13,889 nt of DNA from Vulcanimicrobiota bacterium (lineage in GTDB: Bacteria > Vulcanimicrobiota > Vulcanimicrobiia > Vulcanimicrobiales > Vulcanimicrobiaceae), in the NCBI GenBank assembly GCA_019233415.1, contig JAFAMK010000194.1, positions 1 through 13,889 of the forward strand. Direction: 5' to 3'. The notes under the pieces are model-generated. The model made no database searches. It was given only the letters and a program-made list of their open reading frames with translations, and had not been told where the DNA came from. Within the stretch, counting starts at the first letter, position 1, and every line of letters begins with the position of its first letter. Shown piece by piece: positions 1-6,930 of the stretch. The position numbers and the translations under genes were made by a program.

Positions 1-2
1 TC

Positions 3-71
3 GCGGCCGCGGTCCTCGCGATCGCCGCCGACGTCGCGCTGCGCGCCGCCGAACGCGCCGTCCGCACGTGA
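3..71 (+). CDS. C-terminal end of an unknown protein, possibly ABC transporter permease
   Basis: Only the last 22 codons are in the window, ending at TGA 69-71. The visible tail is Ala/Leu/Val-rich, then reads ADVALRAAERAV before the stop: a hydrophobic helix followed by a short basic end. Permeases of the glycine-betaine/osmoprotectant ABC family often end this way, with a last membrane helix and an L-E-R-type tail. That resemblance rests on very few residues and is a guess. The gene converges on egtD, whose stop codon lies 15 bases downstream. Confidence 0.4.
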   Translation, partial: AAAVLAIAADVALRAAERAVRT

Positions 72-86
72 GCGGCCGGCGCGCAC

Positions 87-1088
87 TCAGACGACGGTGA
101 ACAGGCTCAGCGCGTAGCGCACCGCGGCGTCGGTGTAGGTCGTCTTCTCGGCGAGGCCGCAGTGCTTCGCCAGCGCGACGATCTCTTCGCGGGCGAACTT
201 GTACGACGACTCCGTGTGGATCGTCTCGCCGGCCGCGAAGTCGACGTTCAGCTTCGCCGCGGGGATGCGCACGCGCTGGCGCGGTTCGGAGACCAGGAAC
301 GACTCGACGGCGCCGTGCTTGTCGTTCCAGCGCGCGCGGAACGAGAAGGCATTCAAGTCGAAGTCGGCGCCGAGCTCGCGGTTCATCCGCGCGAGCAGAT
401 TCTTGTTGAACGCGGCCGTGACGCCGGTCGGATCATCGTACGCCAGCTCTAGGATCGACGAGTCCTTCTTGAGGTCGTAGCCGATCAGCACGCCGTCGCC
501 GGGACGCAGCGCGCGCGCCAGCAGTTCCAGGAGTTCGCGGGCGTCGCGCGGCTCGAAGTTGCCGATGTTCGAGCCCAGGAACAGCGCCAGGACGCGATCG
601 GTCGTCGCCAACCGTTTTTCGCGCAGCAGCGGGAAGTAGTCGCTCGCGTACGCGACGACGCGCAGCCGGTCGTATGCGCCCGAGAGCGCCAGCGACGACT
701 CGGTGACGGCGTCGGCCGAAATGTCGATCGGGTGGAACGTCAGCGCGGGCTGCCGCTCCAGGATCGCGTCGATCAGGAGCCGGGTCTTGATCGCGCTCCC
801 GCTCCCGAGTTCGACGAGTTCCAGCGGCCCGTCGAGCGCGCCGGCGATCTCGCGCCCGTACGTCGCGAGCAGATCGCGCTCGACCCGGGTCAGGTAATAC
901 TCGGGAAGCCGCGTGATCGCTTCGAACAGCGCCGACCCGAGATCGTCGTAGAAGTACTTCGCAGAGAGCCAGAGCGGCCGCGAGCCGAGACTCGCACGGA
1001 CGTCCTCGGCGAAGGTCGCCATGCGCGCGGGGTGCGGGTCGCGGTGCAGGATGAAGCGGTCGGAGAAACCCGATGACGTCGTTGTCAC
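87..1088 (-). CDS. egtD: L-histidine N(alpha)-methyltransferase EgtD (ergothioneine biosynthesis)
   Basis: A 333-residue SAM-dependent methyltransferase, the usual length for EgtD, which trimethylates the alpha-amino group of histidine to hercynine, the first step to the thiol antioxidant ergothioneine. Seen: the conserved N-terminal RF-LHR segment (11-16); YFYDDLGS followed by ITRLPEYYLTR (45-68); the SAM-binding ELGSGSAIKT (93-102); FLGSNIGNF (170-178); GYDLKKD (203-209); and IHTESSYKF (290-298). N174, Y204, E293 and S295 align by motif with the histidine-binding residues of mycobacterial EgtD, so the enzyme looks intact. The start is GTG at 1086-1088 with only a weak upstream TAGG-type ribosome site; the conserved N-terminus supports it over Met23. 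No egtB-like sulfoxide synthase is in the window. It is divergent from the hydrolase-fold gene at 1216. Confidence 0.93.
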   Translation of the reverse strand: MTTTSSGFSDRFILHRDPHPARMATFAEDVRASLGSRPLWLSAKYFYDDLGSALFEAITRLPEYYLTRVERDLLATYGREIAGALDGPLELVELGSGSAIKTRLLIDAILERQPALTFHPIDISADAVTESSLALSGAYDRLRVVAYASDYFPLLREKRLATTDRVLALFLGSNIGNFEPRDARELLELLARALRPGDGVLIGYDLKKDSSILELAYDDPTGVTAAFNKNLLARMNRELGADFDLNAFSFRARWNDKHGAVESFLVSEPRQRVRIPAAKLNVDFAAGETIHTESSYKFAREEIVALAKHCGLAEKTTYTDAAVRYALSLFTVV

Positions 1089-1122
1089 GGCACAGCGCCT
1101 AACCCGGTGGGGCCGGACCGGT

Positions 1123-1151
1123 TTGCAAGCGGCATACGGCGGCTCTATACC
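1123..1151 (+). promoter_or_regulatory. Possible sigma-70-type promoter for the hydrolase-fold gene
   Basis: TTGCAA (1123-1128) and TATACC (1146-1151) are separated by 17 bases, each matching 4 of 6 consensus positions, in the 127-base divergent gap between egtD and the + strand gene. Initiation would leave a leader of roughly 55-60 bases. This is an inference from spacing and similarity only. Confidence 0.35.
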
Positions 1152-1201
1152 CTGCTTCCGGCCGTCCCGTTACAGCCCGGCCGCACGGGGAATCAACCGA
1201 C

Positions 1202-1207
1202 GGGAGG
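1202..1207 (+). promoter_or_regulatory. Ribosome binding site fixing the start at 1216
   Basis: GGGAGG lies 8 bases before ATG 1216. It decides the start: the frame stays open upstream to 1021, but that extension overlaps egtD and carries no family similarity. Confidence 0.7.
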
Positions 1208-1215
1208 ATCCCCCG

Positions 1216-1890
1216 ATGCTGACCGAGACGACGACGATCACCGGCCCGCGCGGCCCCATGCCCGCGTTCGTCGCACGGCTCGACGAGCGACCGCGCCCGG
1301 CGGTCATCGTCCTGGAAGGCATCTACGGGTTCGACCAGGAGCTGCATCGGATCACGACGCTGGTCGCGAACGCGGGCTACGTGGGCTGCGCGATCGACTA
1401 CCTGCGCGGCGAGGAGGTCGCGCGCGGCTTCCACAGCGCGACGATCGAGGACGACCTCGCGATGACCCGCGACTGGCTCAACGAGCGGCGCTACGCCGAC
1501 CACGGCAAGGTCGCGACGTGGGGGTTCGGCGTCGGCGGGGCGGTCGCGTTCATGGGCGCGATGCTGCCCGGGATCACCGCCGCGATCGCGTTCTACGGGC
1601 AGAGCATCACGAAGGGGCTCCCCGACGGCGGCGACGCGCCGATCAAGAACGCCGGCGAGCTGCGCGCGCCGTTGCTGCTGGTCTTCGGCGGCATCGACAC
1701 CGAGATCGCCGAGGACGACATTCGGCGCATCGAGACGCGCCTCGCCGCCGCCGGAAAAACCGCCGACATTCAAGTCTATCCGAACGTCGGGCACTCGTTC
1801 TTCCGCGAAGACCGCGACACGATCGCGACGCGCGAGATCGCCGACGCGTGGGACCGCGTCGTCAGCTTCTTGCGCCGCTCGTTCAAATAA
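1216..1890 (+). CDS. Dienelactone hydrolase-family alpha/beta-hydrolase fold protein lacking the nucleophile
   Basis: 224 residues, close to the usual dienelactone hydrolase length. Family marks seen: VLEGIYGF with Glu34 (the conserved glutamate of the family), IDYLRG, the nucleophile-elbow region WGFGVGGAVAF (102-112), AIAFYG (124-128 region), LLLVFGGIDTEI with Asp161, and VGHSFF with His193. In active members the elbow reads G-x-C-x-G-G or G-x-S-x-G-G; here the nucleophile position, residue 105, is Gly (codon GGC). Asp and His of the triad remain. Canonical hydrolysis is therefore doubtful: it may be a non-catalytic relative, use a different chemistry, or reflect a single-base error (TGC or AGC would restore Cys or Ser). 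No signal peptide, so cytoplasmic. It converges on the lytic transglycosylase with 12 bases between stops. Confidence 0.85.
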   Translation: MLTETTTITGPRGPMPAFVARLDERPRPAVIVLEGIYGFDQELHRITTLVANAGYVGCAIDYLRGEEVARGFHSATIEDDLAMTRDWLNERRYADHGKVATWGFGVGGAVAFMGAMLPGITAAIAFYGQSITKGLPDGGDAPIKNAGELRAPLLLVFGGIDTEIAEDDIRRIETRLAAAGKTADIQVYPNVGHSFFREDRDTIATREIADAWDRVVSFLRRSFK

Positions 1891-1902
1891 CGCGCGCGCG
1901 TT

Positions 1903-2541
1903 TCAGCGGCCGACGATGCGCGACCAGCGGTCGCGCACGTCGATGATGTATTCGTGCGTCTCGGTGTAGGGCGGAACGCCGTGGTAGTAGTCGACCGTGC
2001 CCGGACCGGCGTCGTACGCGGCGAGCGCGAGCGCGTACGGATCGTCGTTGCGGCCGCGGTACGCGTCGACGTACGCGCCGAACAGCCGCGCGGCGCCGCC
2101 GATCGCACTACGCGGTTCCCACGGGTCGACGCCGTACTCCATCGCGGTGGGCACGGTGAACTGCGCGATCCCGACCGCGCCGGCGACCGACACGGCGTGC
2201 GGGTCGAATGCCGACTCTTGCAGCAGCGCCGCGGCGAGGAACGGCGGCCAGATGCCGCGGTCGCGCGCCGCGTCGAGGACCGCGGTGCCGAGCAGCAGCG
2301 CGTCGACCGCGCCGAGCTGCGGGTTGGCCCGCATCGCTTCGCGCGCGACCTTCACGTTCAGCGGCGCCTTGCGTCCCGCGTCCATTACCAAGCGCAGCCC
2401 TCGCATAACGGGGACCGGCGGGGGTATATGCCACGATAGGGCGGTATCTCGTACTCCGTCGATCCGGACCCCGGCAGCGGAGAGCGTCAAGGCCGTCGCC
2501 ACGAATACGGCGGCGAGAGGGTTTCCAGCAGTCGGGACCAA
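1903..2541 (-). CDS. Lytic transglycosylase, SLT/GH23-type
   Basis: 212 residues. The C-terminal half is a compact soluble-lytic-transglycosylase domain that cleaves the MurNAc-GlcNAc bond of peptidoglycan to form 1,6-anhydro ends. Seen: LLQESAFDPHAVS (107-119) with catalytic Glu109, GAVGIAQFTVPTA (121-133), LAAYDAGPGTV (173-183; the usual Asn of AYNAG is Asp here) and GVPPYTETHEYI (188-199). The N-terminus has a short hydrophobic stretch (about 9-24) that could act as a signal peptide or anchor, so action in the periplasm is expected. The start is TTG at 2539-2541 with a GAGAGGG-like site about a dozen bases upstream; an in-frame GTG at codon 14 would remove most of the hydrophobic segment. 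It is divergent from the gene at 2577, with 35 bases between starts. Confidence 0.88.
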   Translation of the reverse strand: MVPTAGNPLAAVFVATALTLSAAGVRIDGVRDTALSWHIPPPVPVMRGLRLVMDAGRKAPLNVKVAREAMRANPQLGAVDALLLGTAVLDAARDRGIWPPFLAAALLQESAFDPHAVSVAGAVGIAQFTVPTAMEYGVDPWEPRSAIGGAARLFGAYVDAYRGRNDDPYALALAAYDAGPGTVDYYHGVPPYTETHEYIIDVRDRWSRIVGR

Positions 2542-2576
2542 TCCGCCGTTAGCCCTCTCTAATCACAAGGATCAGC

Positions 2577-3185
2577 GTGAACACGATCTCGTTGGGCCTG
2601 CCGCTGTTCTCCGCGGTCGCTGCGACGTTCATCGTCCTGCTCGTCGGAGACTTCGCCTCGACGTTCTTCTATCATGTGCCGCAGCACGTGTGGGGCAAGC
2701 TCCACCTGCGCACGCATCACGACCGGCGCCGTTCCTACTGGGACCACGCCGTGCTCTCGAAGGACCCCCAGGTCCTGCTCGACGGCTTCCTGGGTGCGGT
2801 CCCGTACATCGTCGTCGCGATCCTCTGCGCGCGCCTCTCCGTCGCTGGCGCCGCCCTCGGTCTGATCCTCGGCCAGCTCCACGTCTGGTGGCGCCACACG
2901 ACAGAACTCGGCTGGCGCACCCCCGCTTGGGGGGTTCGCCTGGCGCGCGCCTTCCAGATCGTCCTCCCCGAGGACCATGACGGCCATCACCGGAATCCGG
3001 AAATCGAGTTCGGCGACATCTTCCGCTTCTACGACGCTCCGGCGCGCGCGACCATCGCGTTCTTCCGGAACCTCGACCCGAAGCGTAGAACCGCCGCGCT
3101 CCGCCGCATGGCCGCAGCGCGCCGCCGCGCGGCCGCCGCATCGATGGCGATGAAACGGCGTACCGTGGTCAAACAGACCAGCTGA
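2577..3185 (+). CDS. Fatty acid hydroxylase (sterol desaturase) superfamily membrane protein
   Basis: 202 residues with three or so hydrophobic segments (about 8-30, 70-100) and the histidine clusters of the di-iron membrane hydroxylase superfamily: HVPQH (33-37), HLRTHH (43-48), H102 and H107, and HDGHH (134-138), followed by an EFGDIFRFYD segment (144-153) like the family's C-terminal NFG...WD box. Members insert oxygen or double bonds into acyl chains, sterols or carotenoids at the inner membrane; the substrate here cannot be read from sequence. The second cluster is HX3HH rather than HX2HH, slightly off consensus. The C-terminus is a basic Ala/Arg-rich tail. The start is GTG 2577 with AAGGA at 2567-2571. 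The next gene, an MGDG-synthase-like glycosyltransferase, follows after 6 bases, which suggests a glycolipid role. Confidence 0.8.
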   Translation: MNTISLGLPLFSAVAATFIVLLVGDFASTFFYHVPQHVWGKLHLRTHHDRRRSYWDHAVLSKDPQVLLDGFLGAVPYIVVAILCARLSVAGAALGLILGQLHVWWRHTTELGWRTPAWGVRLARAFQIVLPEDHDGHHRNPEIEFGDIFRFYDAPARATIAFFRNLDPKRRTAALRRMAAARRRAAAASMAMKRRTVVKQTS

Positions 3186-3191
3186 GGTGGG

Positions 3192-4355
3192 ATGACCAAA
3201 CGCGTCCTCTTTCTGATCTCCGATACCGGCGGCGGTCATCGCGCAGGGGCACAGGCCGTCGGCGCCGCGCTCGACGAGATCGAGGGGGCGACGCGGTTCG
3301 AGTGGCGGATCGACGACATCGCCACCCACTGCACGTTTCCGCTTTCCAAGCTGGGGCCGGCGTACAGCGCGGCCCTTCGCTACGCACCGCCGATCTACGG
3401 CGCGCTCTTTCACGCGACGAACGGGCGCCGGCGCTACAAGACGATCGTGCGCTTCTGCGAGCCGCTCTACCGCGAGCGGCTGCGTGAGGTCTTCCAGCAG
3501 TACCAGCCGGACGTGATCGTCTCGGTGCACCCGCTGCTCAATCACGCGGCGCTGCGCGCGCGCGCCGACGCCGGCATGCAGCAGGTCCCGATCGTCACCG
3601 TCATCACCGACCTCGGGCGCGTCCACGAGGGCTGGCTCCTGCCCGAAGCCGACCTGACCGTCGTGCCCGCCCGCGAAGTCTACCAGCGGGCGATCGAGCG
3701 CGGCGTCCCGCCGGAGCGGCTGCGGCTCCTCGGCCACCCGATCCATCCCCGCTTCGAGGACATCTCCGGCTCGAAGGCCGAGATTCGCAAGAAGCTCAAC
3801 CTGCCCGAGCACGCGACCATCGCCCTCTTGATGGCCGGCGGCGAGGGCGGCGGCAAGCTGCTCCCGACGACGCTGGGCCTCGCCCGCGCGGGGCTCGACT
3901 TCCACCTCGTCGTCATCACCGGCCGCAACGCAGCGCTCAAGGCCAAACTCGAAGAGCTGGCGCCGTCGCTGCCCACGCCGATGACGGTCCTGGGCTTCCG
4001 CAACGACGTGCCCGAGCTGATGCGCGCCGCCGACCTGCTCGTCACCAAGGCCGGCCCCGGCGCGATCGCCGAGGCGTCGGTCGCCGAGGTCCCGGTCGTC
4101 GTCTACGACTACGTCCCGGGCCAGGAGCGCGGGAACCTCGACTACGTGCGCACCAACGGGATCGGCGTCGTCGCGCTGACGACCGCCGAGGTCGTCTCTT
4201 CGGTCGCGCGGATCGTCCACAACCAGGAGCGCCTGGCGAAGATGCGCTCGCAGCAGACCGCGATCGCCCCGCGTGGGAGTTCGCGCCGGATCGCCGACTT
4301 GATCGGCAGAATCGCGCTCGGCGGGCGCCGGTCGCTCGTCCCCGCCGCGGGCTGA
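3192..4355 (+). CDS. MGDG synthase-like glycosyltransferase (GT28, plant type)
   Basis: 387 residues, the standard two-domain GT-B length. The N-terminal MGDG-synthase domain shows SDTGGGHRA (10-18), HPLLNH (113-118) and TDL...H (139-145). The C-terminal donor-binding domain shows GHPIHPRF (181-188), AGGEGGG (215-221), KAGPGAIAE (286-294) and PGQERGN (309-315). KAGPG and the GQE-GN box resemble chloroplast monogalactosyldiacylglycerol synthases more than Bacillus UgtP glucosyltransferases. The likely reaction is transfer of galactose or glucose from a UDP-sugar to diacylglycerol at the cytoplasmic face of the inner membrane; sugar identity is not decided by sequence. The ribosome site GAGGTGGG overlaps the TGA of the preceding gene, implying translational coupling. 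The amidohydrolase starts 4 bases downstream. Confidence 0.88.
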   Translation: MTKRVLFLISDTGGGHRAGAQAVGAALDEIEGATRFEWRIDDIATHCTFPLSKLGPAYSAALRYAPPIYGALFHATNGRRRYKTIVRFCEPLYRERLREVFQQYQPDVIVSVHPLLNHAALRARADAGMQQVPIVTVITDLGRVHEGWLLPEADLTVVPAREVYQRAIERGVPPERLRLLGHPIHPRFEDISGSKAEIRKKLNLPEHATIALLMAGGEGGGKLLPTTLGLARAGLDFHLVVITGRNAALKAKLEELAPSLPTPMTVLGFRNDVPELMRAADLLVTKAGPGAIAEASVAEVPVVVYDYVPGQERGNLDYVRTNGIGVVALTTAEVVSSVARIVHNQERLAKMRSQQTAIAPRGSSRRIADLIGRIALGGRRSLVPAAG

Positions 4356-4359
4356 GCCC

Positions 4360-5547
4360 GTGGCGCCGACCCTGACGATCGAGGTTCCGGCCGAGGTCGC
4401 CGCGGAGGTCGTGGCGACGCGCCGCGACCTGCACGTGAACCCGGAGCTCGGCTTCGAAGAGCACCGTACCGCCGCGGTGGTCGCCGAGCGCCTGCGGGGC
4501 CTGGGCTTCGACGAGATCCACACCGGGATCGGGCAGACCGGGGTCGTCGGCGTCCTGCGCGGAAGCCGGCCCGGCAAGACCGTGATGCTCCGGGCCGACA
4601 TGGACGCGCTCCCGCTCACCGAGGAGAACGACGTCGGCTACCACAGCCAGTCGCCGGGGCGGATGCACGCCTGCGGCCACGACGGGCACGTCGCGATGCT
4701 GCTCGGTGCCGCGCGGATCGTCGCGGGCCGGCGCGAGGACGTGGCCGGGACCGTCTGCTTCTTGTTCCAGCCGGCCGAAGAGGGCAAGGGCGGCGCGAAG
4801 GCGATGGTCGAGGACCGCGTCCTCGAACGGTTCGGGATCGAACGCGCCTACGGGCTCCACCTCGCCTCGGCGCACCCGACCGGCCAGGTCGGGTTCCACG
4901 AGGGGCCGTTCTACGCGTCGAGCGACTCGATCGAGATCACGATCGAAGGGACCGGCGGGCACGGCGCGTCACCGCACCTCTCGATCGACCCGGTCTACGT
5001 CGCCTCGCAGTTCGTCGTCGCGGTGCAGCAGGTCGTCTCGCGCCAGATCGATCCGATCGAACCGGCGGTCGTGACGATCGGCGCGATCAACGGCGGGACG
5101 ACGCACAACGTCATCCCGAGCCGCGTGCGACTGCTCGGCACGGTGCGCGCGTTCGACGCCGACGTGCGCGCGAAGATGGCGGAACGGATCGAGCGCGTGC
5201 TGCACGGCATCTGCGACGCGTCGGGCGCGACGTACACGTTCGACTACCTGTGGCGCTACCCGGTCACGACGAACGACGTCGACCAGACGCGCTATGCGCG
5301 CGCGCTCGCCGAGCGCGCCGTCGGCGCCGAGCACGTCGCGGACGTCCCGCGCTTGATGGGCGCCGAGGACTTCTCGTTCTTCGCCGAGCGCGTCCCGGCA
5401 TGTTTCTTCACCGTCGGCAGCAACGGCGGGCCGAACAGCGCGTTTCCCCACCACAACGCGCGGTTCGACATCGACGAAGCCGCCTTGGCGACGGGCGTCC
5501 GCATGATGGTCGCCCTCGCCCTCGACGCGCCGACCAGCGCGCCGTAG
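4360..5547 (+). CDS. M20D-family amidohydrolase (hippurate / N-acyl-amino acid hydrolase type)
   Basis: 395 residues, full length for M20D metallopeptidases, which cleave N-acyl or N-acetyl amide bonds of amino acids (hippurate hydrolase, aminoacylase, auxin-conjugate hydrolase). Seen: RRDLHVNPELGFEE (21-34), MLRADMDALPL (76-86), HACGHDGH (103-110), FQPAEEG (136-142), GLHLAS with His167, the lid-domain GTGGHGASPH (197-206), GAEDFSFF (334-341) and PHHN (363-366). The expected metal ligands (C105, H107, E140/E141, H167, and a histidine of PHH) are present, so it looks active. No signal peptide. The start is GTG 4360, four bases after the glycosyltransferase stop, with no strong separate ribosome site; translation is probably coupled. 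Its link to the lipid genes is unclear: deacylation of an N-acyl amino-acid lipid would fit but is speculation. Confidence 0.9.
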   Translation: MAPTLTIEVPAEVAAEVVATRRDLHVNPELGFEEHRTAAVVAERLRGLGFDEIHTGIGQTGVVGVLRGSRPGKTVMLRADMDALPLTEENDVGYHSQSPGRMHACGHDGHVAMLLGAARIVAGRREDVAGTVCFLFQPAEEGKGGAKAMVEDRVLERFGIERAYGLHLASAHPTGQVGFHEGPFYASSDSIEITIEGTGGHGASPHLSIDPVYVASQFVVAVQQVVSRQIDPIEPAVVTIGAINGGTTHNVIPSRVRLLGTVRAFDADVRAKMAERIERVLHGICDASGATYTFDYLWRYPVTTNDVDQTRYARALAERAVGAEHVADVPRLMGAEDFSFFAERVPACFFTVGSNGGPNSAFPHHNARFDIDEAALATGVRMMVALALDAPTSAP

Positions 5548-5571
5548 TAGAACAACCGCCAAATATCTCCC

Positions 5572-5600
5572 GCAAGCCGGAGCGAGGCTCTCCGGCTCGC
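5572..5600. terminator. Hairpin between convergent genes, possible bidirectional terminator
   Basis: AGCCGGAG (5575-5582) pairs perfectly with CTCCGGCT (5590-5597) around a 7-base loop; two more outer pairs follow after one mismatch. It sits 27 bases after the amidohydrolase stop and just past the end of the convergent small - strand gene (5613), the right place for a shared terminator. No clear T-run follows on either strand, so intrinsic termination is uncertain. Confidence 0.45.
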
Positions 5601-5612
5601 AGGCACCCGACT

Positions 5613-5837
5613 TTAGTTGAGCGAGGTCGGTTGGCGGCGTTCGGCGAGCTCGGACGGCGGACGCGGGTAGCGCGCACCGAGAATGTCGCGCAGCGTCGTG
5701 GCGCAGCCGCAGACCCGCGATGGGGAACCGCGGCCCAGCAAGAGCGCTCGACACCCGTCGAGGTGGTGAAGGGATGCCCGGTGGCCGCAGTCGCCGCAGA
5801 TCGGAGGCAGCAGCGCGGGAAGGTCGCGCTCGTTCAC
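5613..5837 (-). CDS. Small Cys/His-rich zinc-ribbon-like protein, unknown function
   Basis: 74 residues from GTG 5835-5837, preceded by GGGAG with a 9-base spacer. The pattern is C14-x2-C17-x-H19, H24/H25, C29, then C43-x-C45, with C-G-x-x-x-x-H-H-x-x-x-C spacing that looks like a small zinc-binding module; short proteins with a CGH...H...C...CxC layout occur in other high-GC bacteria, but no function is known to me. The rest is a Pro/Arg-rich tail. No signal peptide or membrane segment. The reading frame stays open much further upstream inside the ROK gene, but that part is an antisense-type artefact; ATG 5861 is an alternative start 8 codons earlier. It lies 80 bases downstream of the ROK kinase on the same strand, with three direct repeats in the gap. 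Confidence 0.6.
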   Translation of the reverse strand: MNERDLPALLPPICGDCGHRASLHHLDGCRALLLGRGSPSRVCGCATTLRDILGARYPRPPSELAERRQPTSLN

Positions 5838-5846
5838 GGCACGAGT

Positions 5847-5851
5847 CTCCC
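5847..5851 (-). promoter_or_regulatory. Ribosome binding site for the small Cys/His-rich protein
   Basis: GGGAG on the minus strand, 9 bases before the GTG start at 5837. It favours that start over ATG 5861, whose codon lies upstream of this site. Confidence 0.5.
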
Positions 5852-5869
5852 ATACCACCATTTCTCGCG

Positions 5870-5896
5870 GCTTACTCGCGCTTACGAAGCGCTTAC
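5870..5896 (-). repeat. Three helically phased direct repeats, operator-like
   Basis: GCTTAC (+ strand reading; GTAAGC on the minus strand) occurs at 5870-5875, 5880-5885 and 5891-5896, with spacings of 10 and 11 bases, about one DNA turn. The array lies 33-60 bases upstream of the small - strand gene and after the ROK stop. One copy overlaps the palindrome AAGCGCTT (5887-5894). Spacing of this kind is typical of sites bound side by side by OmpR/PhoB-type regulators; that is inference, and no regulator is identified. Confidence 0.4.
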
Positions 5897-5917
5897 GGCG
5901 TCCGCTTTGTCGGTCAG

Positions 5918-6892
5918 TCAGGCAACGGCGGTGGGCGGCAGCCGGGCGAGCAGCCCGCCGCGCATCGCCGCCGTCGCGGCGCCGACCGCGCCGGCGTCGT
6001 TCCCGAGCGTCGCCCGGACGATCCGGGTCGTCCCGCGCGGGACCATCGTCGTGCGCAGCTCGACCAGCGGCTTGATGCGGTCGAGCATGAAGTCGCCGGC
6101 GCTCGAGACGCCGCCGCCGAGCGCGATCACCTCGGGGTTCACGAACGCGATCACGTTGGCGAGTCCGATCGCGAGGTCGTCGCAGTATGCGGTCCACGCC
6201 GCGAGCGCGTGCTGGTCGCCGGTCTGCGCGGCCTTGCGGATCGCCTTCGAGCCGAGCTTCTCGCGCGGAACGTCGAGCAGCACCGAGCGCGGGAACGACG
6301 GCGCGAGCCGCATCGCGTGGCGAATCAGCCCCGTGCCCGAGGCCTGCGCCTCGAAGCAGCCGACCTTGCCGCAGCCGCACACGAACCCCGAGTCGGGACG
6401 AATCTGGTGGTGGCCGATCTCGCCGGCGCCCATCTGGTGGCCCAGCGCGAGGATGCCGTTGGAGACGATCCCGCCACCGATCCCCGTCCCGAGCGTGAGC
6501 AGCACGAAGTCCTTCGTCCCCTGGCCGACGCCGTGGACGTACTCGCCGAGCGTCGCGCAGCGCGCGTCGTTACCGAGGAAGACCGTGTACTTCGGAAACA
6601 GCTCGCGCACGCGCTGGCCGAGCGGGACGTTCTCCCAGCCGAAGTTCGGCGAGTAGCGAATCGTCCCGGTGCCCGGGTCGATGTTGCCGGGCGAACCGAT
6701 CCCGATCCCGGCGATCTCGTGCTTCGAGGACTCGATCGCGCTGCGCACGACCGTCGCCAGGATCTCGACGACGGAGGCCGGCGTGTGGTCTTCGATGTCC
6801 TGTTCGAACGTGCCATGGATCTCGCCGACTTCGTCGACGACGGCCGCCATGACGTGGGAGCCGCCCAAGTCGACTCCGATCGCTCCGCGCAT
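5918..6892 (-). CDS. ROK-family sugar kinase (glucokinase-like)
   Basis: 324 residues, normal for ROK kinases, which phosphorylate glucose, N-acetylmannosamine or related sugars with ATP in the cytoplasm. Seen: the phosphate-binding GVDLGGSH (6-13), GIGIGSPGNID (62-72), FLGNDARCATLGE (105-117) with catalytic Asp109, LTLGTGIGGGIV (132-143), GEIGHH (157-162), and the zinc motif CGCGKVGCFE (172-181), with His161, C172, C174 and C179 as ligands. The E-x-G-H and C-x-C-G-x-x-G-C-x-E signatures place it with glucokinase/fructokinase-like enzymes rather than ROK repressors, and there is no N-terminal helix-turn-helix. Substrate is not decided. The start is ATG 6892, with GAAAGG 7 bases upstream; an open extension to 7147 has no family support. 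The exported-protein gene ends 38 bases upstream on the same strand. Confidence 0.9.
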   Translation of the reverse strand: MRGAIGVDLGGSHVMAAVVDEVGEIHGTFEQDIEDHTPASVVEILATVVRSAIESSKHEIAGIGIGSPGNIDPGTGTIRYSPNFGWENVPLGQRVRELFPKYTVFLGNDARCATLGEYVHGVGQGTKDFVLLTLGTGIGGGIVSNGILALGHQMGAGEIGHHQIRPDSGFVCGCGKVGCFEAQASGTGLIRHAMRLAPSFPRSVLLDVPREKLGSKAIRKAAQTGDQHALAAWTAYCDDLAIGLANVIAFVNPEVIALGGGVSSAGDFMLDRIKPLVELRTTMVPRGTTRIVRATLGNDAGAVGAATAAMRGGLLARLPPTAVA

Positions 6893-6930
6893 GGCCGAGC
6901 CTTTCCGCGCCTGCTGCATCCGCTCCGCCG

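Noticed and set aside
2559..4619. A 686-codon open frame on the minus strand opposite the hydroxylase, glycosyltransferase and amidohydrolase genes
   Set aside because: It is antisense to three well-supported genes and encodes Arg/Asp/Ala-rich low-complexity sequence with no family motifs; high GC at third codon positions keeps such frames open.
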